Positions 14,092 to 17,392 of a stretch of 17,392 bases of DNA are shown here, one piece after another. The translations under genes and the position numbers were made by a program. Origin of the DNA: an uncultured Ruminococcus sp. (GTDB lineage Bacteria; Bacillota; Clostridia; Oscillospirales; Ruminococcaceae); the NCBI GenBank assembly GCA_900545125.1, contig UQXS01000025.1, positions 1-17,392 of the forward strand. The letters are read 5' to 3'. Numbering within the stretch: position 1 is the stretch's first letter; every line of letters starts with the position of its first letter. The notes under the pieces are model-generated. The model saw only the letters and a list, made by a program, of their open reading frames with translations. It searched no databases and was not told the origin of the DNA.

Positions 14092-14640
14092 TCAGATTCC
14101 GAGAAGCCGGGCTGCTTTCAGGATAGCCGCCTGAGTTTTTCCGTCTTTTATCTCTCCGTCCATTATCATTCTTACTGCCTCGGCGAAAGGAACAGTCACA
14201 ACATCAAGAAATTCTCCGTCATCGAGATGCTGCTCCTTGTATTTCAGGCCACGTGCAAGATACATATGAGTTATCTCACTATTGTATGCAGGAGTCGGAT
14301 ACATTTCTCCGAGATAGATATATTCGCTGCACACGCAGCCTGTTTCTTCAAGGAGTTCCCTCCGTCCGCAGAGGGCATGATCTTCACCGGCTTCAAGTTT
14401 TCCGGCAGGAACTTCAAGGGTAACTTTGCGGAAAGGATAGCGGAACTGCCGAACCATATATATTTCGTTGTCGTCCGTGACCGGAACAACACAGACACCG
14501 CCGTTGTGAAGCAGTACGTCACGGATCGCACGTCCGCCGTTCTCAAGTTCCACTGTGTCGTGGTTTATGGTAAATATAGGCCCTTTGTATATGGTCTGAC
14601 TTTCAACAGTCTTTTCTTCAAGATGCATATTGCTGTCCAT
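14092..14640 (-). CDS. NUDIX hydrolase, ADP-ribose pyrophosphatase-like
   Basis: This 182-residue cytosolic enzyme has a perfect Nudix box at residues 80-102: Gly80, Glu86, Arg94, Glu95, Glu98, Glu99 and Gly101, which bind the catalytic metal ions. The N-terminal strand pattern, VRQFRYPFRKVTLEVPAGKL (63-82) and MYPTPAYNSE (113-122) are typical of NudF-type ADP-ribose pyrophosphatases, which split ADP-ribose to AMP and ribose 5-phosphate. Substrate cannot be fixed by sequence alone. Start choice: ATG 14640 has AAAGGA at 14649-14654, which lies in the last codons of the yfhO-like gene; the longer frame from 14709 overlaps that gene by 65 bases without a clear ribosome site. It begins four bases after the yfhO-like stop, so the two are co-transcribed and probably coupled. 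Confidence 0.93.
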   Translation of the reverse strand: MDSNMHLEEKTVESQTIYKGPIFTINHDTVELENGGRAIRDVLLHNGGVCVVPVTDDNEIYMVRQFRYPFRKVTLEVPAGKLEAGEDHALCGRRELLEETGCVCSEYIYLGEMYPTPAYNSEITHMYLARGLKYKEQHLDDGEFLDVVTVPFAEAVRMIMDGEIKDGKTQAAILKAARLLGI

Positions 14641-14644
14641 AATA

Positions 14645-17149
14645 TCAATCCTTTCCAATAAGATTTTCGCAGTATCTGCGTGAAGCTGAAGTTCCGCTAC
14701 ATGAATCATAGCAGTAGAAGTGAGTGTGTTTTTTCTCGCCGCTGTTTTTAAAGAATATCCGGCTGATTATCAGATATCCGGCAAGGAGCAGAATTCCGGC
14801 GATAGTTACGATTATGCCGGCGGTAAGACCGGGAGTCCTGTATCTGAACACGATCTCGTTTGTTCCCTCATCTGCCCTGACAGCCATAAAACCGTATGAT
14901 ACTTTTTCAACGTCGGTTTTTTTTCCGTTGACTTCTGCTGTCCATCCGTCGCTGTAGGGAACACTGAAAAATACAAGCTGCGGTTTATCAAGAGTGATCT
15001 CTGAACTGAATCCGTGATGATCGTAACTGAATGCGGAAGAAGAAATCGCCTGTTTTTCCTTGCAGATGCGGATATAGTCATCTTTTGTAAGCTCGTGTTC
15101 CGGTTCATATTTTTCAAGGATATCGGAGTATTTTTCAATTTGCTTATCGCTGAGCACAAGAGCATCTATTAGAAGTTTTTCACGGCAGATATTCTTTTGC
15201 TTTTCGGCATCCCTGGCAGAAATGTAAGTGTCGTAGCCAGATCCCATTGGGATATACAGCGTGTTTTCGTATATCTCGAAATAATCGTTTGATTCCTTGT
15301 ACTCAAAGCCGGGGAGAAGCTGTGTGATATCGGCGTTGCTGAAATCTTTTTCGTTGGAATTCTGCTTTGAAGAGATTTCCGATGACAGTTCGTCAAGTTT
15401 TTCATACGGCTCTGCATAACGGATATCCCGGTAATAGTATTTTACGGAAAAGAGTCCACGCAGTGTATAGTGATCCGGATCGGCACGGGATGCAACATCA
15501 CGGTTAAGACCGATATCCTGGTAAAAATCCATAATGGATGTATTTACAACGCTCTGGAATGCTCTCATATTCGGAAGTCCCCAGAGCATGGAATAGTTAT
15601 CGCAGTTTTCTGAAATGTCAATGCGGAAGAAATTGTCTTCGCTGACCTTTTCACAGACAGTGTCCTTGCCTTTCACGGCGGAATCCACGTAAAGCCGTGC
15701 ATATTTTACCGTAGAAGCGCAGTAGTACACAGAAGTGCTTATACATAAAACGGAAGCAGCGGCAGTCATCCAGATACCAAGTTTCATGAACGGACGTCCT
15801 TTTTTCCTGAGTATGAAGATTATTGCAGATCCGGTAAGACAAACGGCAGCAACAGCTATTACTATCCAGAAATACAGCGGATCAGAGGGAAGCCGGAAGA
15901 AATGCCGATTTTCGTTTTCGTCGATAGTCGGCAGACATCCGATAACGGCAAAGGCTGTCAGGACGGCTGCACATAATTTCCAGCCGAAGCGGAGATCGGA
16001 CTCTGCATCGTCCAGAGATACGGCAGTCATCATTGCGAATATCAGCACGGGCATATAAAACCAGCGTGCGTAGTAGTAGGAGTTCACAGCCTGAAAAAGG
16101 CTGTTCAGAAATGGAACGAATGCGCAGATAATGCAGCACACAGAGAGTTTTGAAGCCCAGTGCTTTCTGCGTCCACGCATGAAAGCGGCAACGCCTGCCA
16201 TTGAGAACAGCGGAAGATATCCGCCGATAGAAGCCCATTTCTCGTAGTCCGAAGAGAAGAGATTAGGACTTGCCGGCGTATCCGGAGGCATGAAGAACGA
16301 CTGGATAATTCTCGGGATAAGCGTTTTATCATGGTAAAGAACCATATCTGTCCCGTAGGCAAAATTGTTGACACGATGATTTGTAACAACAGCCAGAGCA
16401 GACGGCAGCAGGATAAATCCTGCGATCATAACTCCGATGACAGCTTCAAAGAGCAGACCAAAGAATTTTTTCCATGAAGTTTCAAAGTCAGGAGCTCCCA
16501 TGCGGATAAGGTAGTACAGTATAAGAAATACTGCCTGACCTGCGAAAAAGTAGTAGTTCAGGATAGCCATGAAAGCAACGGCAGCTGCAAAAACGCCTTT
16601 TCTGCGGTTGTTTATATTCTCCTCCATTGCGATGAGCATGAGGGGAAAGAAAGCTGTAACGTCCTGAAAATGATTGAAGAAAATATTAAAGCACTGAAAT
16701 CCGGAGCAGGCGTAGAGAAGTCCGCCTATAAGAGCTCCGTTCTTGCTGCGGACAAAACGCCTGATATAGGCATAAGCCGTCAGGGATGCCAGACCGTGTT
16801 TTATTGACAGAAGAACCGGCATTGCAAAGGTTACAAGTCCTCTCGGAAGAGCCGCAGACAGCCAGAAAAAAGGACTTCCCCAGAGATAGAAAGAGTATGA
16901 GGTCATGAAATCCGATCCGAGATCGGTAAGCCAGTTCCAGCCGAAAGCTCCGCCGCTGCGGACGGTATCGTTTGCCATATTGTAGAACGGTATCTGCTGG
17001 GCATTGTAATCTCCGCAGTAAACGAAATATCCGTGATTGGAAATCATTATCGGTAATAATGGCAGCAGCAGGCACAGTGTACCCAAAAGAAATGCTGCCA
17101 GATATTTTTCTTTTGTACAGCGTGAAAATGCACACGTTTTTTTTGACAT
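14645..17149 (-). CDS. YfhO-family multi-pass membrane protein
   Basis: This 834-residue protein has a basic N-terminus, about a dozen hydrophobic helices and an extracytoplasmic region. The first loop after helix 1 (about 17-36) carries CGDYNAQQIPFYN (45-57) and LTDLGSDFMTSYSFYLWGSP (74-93), which match the YfhO 'D...Q..pf' and 'G.G.......Y...sP' patterns. Residues 725-773 form the usual C-terminal domain with Gly-Trp at 735-736, followed by the last helix (774-800). YfhO proteins are GT-C-like; in Bacillus subtilis YfhO acts with CsbB and GtcA to attach GlcNAc to lipoteichoic acid. No csbB or gtcA homologue is in view, so the acceptor is unknown. The last 34 residues form a cytosolic tail with three cysteines. 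ATG 17149 has GGAGG at 17155-17159. Confidence 0.9.
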   Translation of the reverse strand: MSKKTCAFSRCTKEKYLAAFLLGTLCLLLPLLPIMISNHGYFVYCGDYNAQQIPFYNMANDTVRSGGAFGWNWLTDLGSDFMTSYSFYLWGSPFFWLSAALPRGLVTFAMPVLLSIKHGLASLTAYAYIRRFVRSKNGALIGGLLYACSGFQCFNIFFNHFQDVTAFFPLMLIAMEENINNRRKGVFAAAVAFMAILNYYFFAGQAVFLILYYLIRMGAPDFETSWKKFFGLLFEAVIGVMIAGFILLPSALAVVTNHRVNNFAYGTDMVLYHDKTLIPRIIQSFFMPPDTPASPNLFSSDYEKWASIGGYLPLFSMAGVAAFMRGRRKHWASKLSVCCIICAFVPFLNSLFQAVNSYYYARWFYMPVLIFAMMTAVSLDDAESDLRFGWKLCAAVLTAFAVIGCLPTIDENENRHFFRLPSDPLYFWIVIAVAAVCLTGSAIIFILRKKGRPFMKLGIWMTAAASVLCISTSVYYCASTVKYARLYVDSAVKGKDTVCEKVSEDNFFRIDISENCDNYSMLWGLPNMRAFQSVVNTSIMDFYQDIGLNRDVASRADPDHYTLRGLFSVKYYYRDIRYAEPYEKLDELSSEISSKQNSNEKDFSNADITQLLPGFEYKESNDYFEIYENTLYIPMGSGYDTYISARDAEKQKNICREKLLIDALVLSDKQIEKYSDILEKYEPEHELTKDDYIRICKEKQAISSSAFSYDHHGFSSEITLDKPQLVFFSVPYSDGWTAEVNGKKTDVEKVSYGFMAVRADEGTNEIVFRYRTPGLTAGIIVTIAGILLLAGYLIISRIFFKNSGEKKHTHFYCYDSCSGTSASRRYCENLIGKD

Positions 17150-17186
17150 TTCAGCCTCCGCATAATATGTATATATTTACTTATCT

Positions 17187-17192
17187 ATTATA
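17187..17192 (-). promoter_or_regulatory. Extended -10 promoter of the yfhO-like gene
   Basis: The minus strand reads TGTTATAAT, a TG-N extended -10 with a perfect TATAAT. The -35 position is only AT-rich (TTTTAT at 17210-17215). The leader would be about 30 bases. Confidence 0.6.
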
Positions 17193-17293
17193 ACACATTT
17201 TTTCAGAAAATAAAAGGGGGTTTTAAAAAAAAACAGAATTTATTTTTGCTTATTTCTTTCATTTAGATAAAAGAATAAAATATTTTCAGGATA

Positions 17294-17322
17294 TTGCATT
17301 TTGTATGGAAATGTGATATAAT
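17294..17322 (+). promoter_or_regulatory. Strong extended -10 promoter of tRNA-Arg
   Basis: TTGCAT (17294-17299) and TATAAT (17317-17322) are 17 bases apart, with TGTGA before the -10. The predicted start is around 17329, just upstream of the tRNA 5' end at 17332. Confidence 0.85.
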
Positions 17323-17331
17323 ATTAATGTT

Positions 17332-17392
17332 GTCCCAATAGCTCAGTAGGATAGAGCGGCTGCCTCCTAAGCAGCAGGCCGGAGGTTCGACT
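17332..17392 (+). tRNA. tRNA-Arg (anticodon CCT), 3' end cut by the window edge
   Basis: The acceptor arm starts GTCCCAA. The D stem is GCTC/GAGC. The anticodon stem GCTGC/GCAGC encloses loop CTCCTAA, so the anticodon is CCT, reading AGG (Arg). The T stem begins GGAGG followed by TTCGACT. The T-stem second strand, the 3' acceptor strand and any encoded CCA lie beyond the window. Confidence 0.95.

Noticed and set aside
1..17392. Mobile element, CRISPR array, prophage or defence system
   Set aside because: No transposase, integrase, regularly spaced direct repeats, phage structural genes or defence-type domains were found. The tRNA at the right edge could be an integration site, but its 3' end is outside the window.

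Overview
The window looks like a chromosomal core region of a Gram-positive, moderately low-GC anaerobe of the Ruminococcus/Oscillospiraceae type. This rests on the gene set (mreBCD-PBP2, SpoVG, a SpoIIQ-like M23 protein, LexA, DUF4321), strong AGGAGG-type ribosome binding sites and sigma-A-like promoters. The lineage is inferred from gene content, not from a database match.

Layout. 1-355 is the 3' end of a plus-strand gene that resembles the C-terminus of a ROK-family protein. It converges on a VanZ-like membrane protein (419-928, minus) across a perfect 14-bp bidirectional hairpin. A divergent promoter pair (978-1103) then drives the vanZ-like gene leftwards and an unrecognised five-helix membrane protein rightwards (1153-2385). 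That gene ends at a second bidirectional terminator facing an M23 endopeptidase-like gene (2434-3243, minus). From 3331 to 11398 eight minus-strand genes are packed head to tail in the order of transcription zapA, RlhA-like U32 gene, dut, DUF4321 gene, mreB, mreC, mreD and a class B PBP (mrdA-like), closed by a terminator at 3292-3327. Most junctions overlap or are separated by fewer than 20 bases; the exception is the 141-base leader before mreB. Upstream lie murC and lexA (13512 to 11506, minus), 15 bases apart. spoVG (13709-14017, plus) diverges from murC and has a strong promoter and a structured leader. A terminator separates spoVG from a convergent pair, yfhO-like and a NUDIX hydrolase (17149 to 14092, minus). 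The window ends inside a tRNA-Arg(CCU) gene with its own strong promoter.

How the genes fit together. The dominant theme is growth and division of the cell wall: precursor synthesis (MurC), Z-ring support (ZapA), the elongation machinery (MreB, MreC, MreD, PBP2), a wall-active or sporulation M23 protein, SpoVG (a septation and sporulation regulator) and YfhO (linked in Bacillus to glycosylation of wall polymers). Dut, LexA, the U32 protein and the NUDIX hydrolase add nucleotide hygiene, DNA-damage control and probable RNA modification. No mobile element, CRISPR array, phage gene or obvious foreign island was seen. The most notable signals are a promoter architecture shared by three unrelated genes, hairpins in the spoVG and mreB leaders, a repeat-bearing orphan membrane protein, and Ser/Thr/Pro-rich segments in two neighbouring wall proteins. 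No gene-free stretch exceeds 300 bases.
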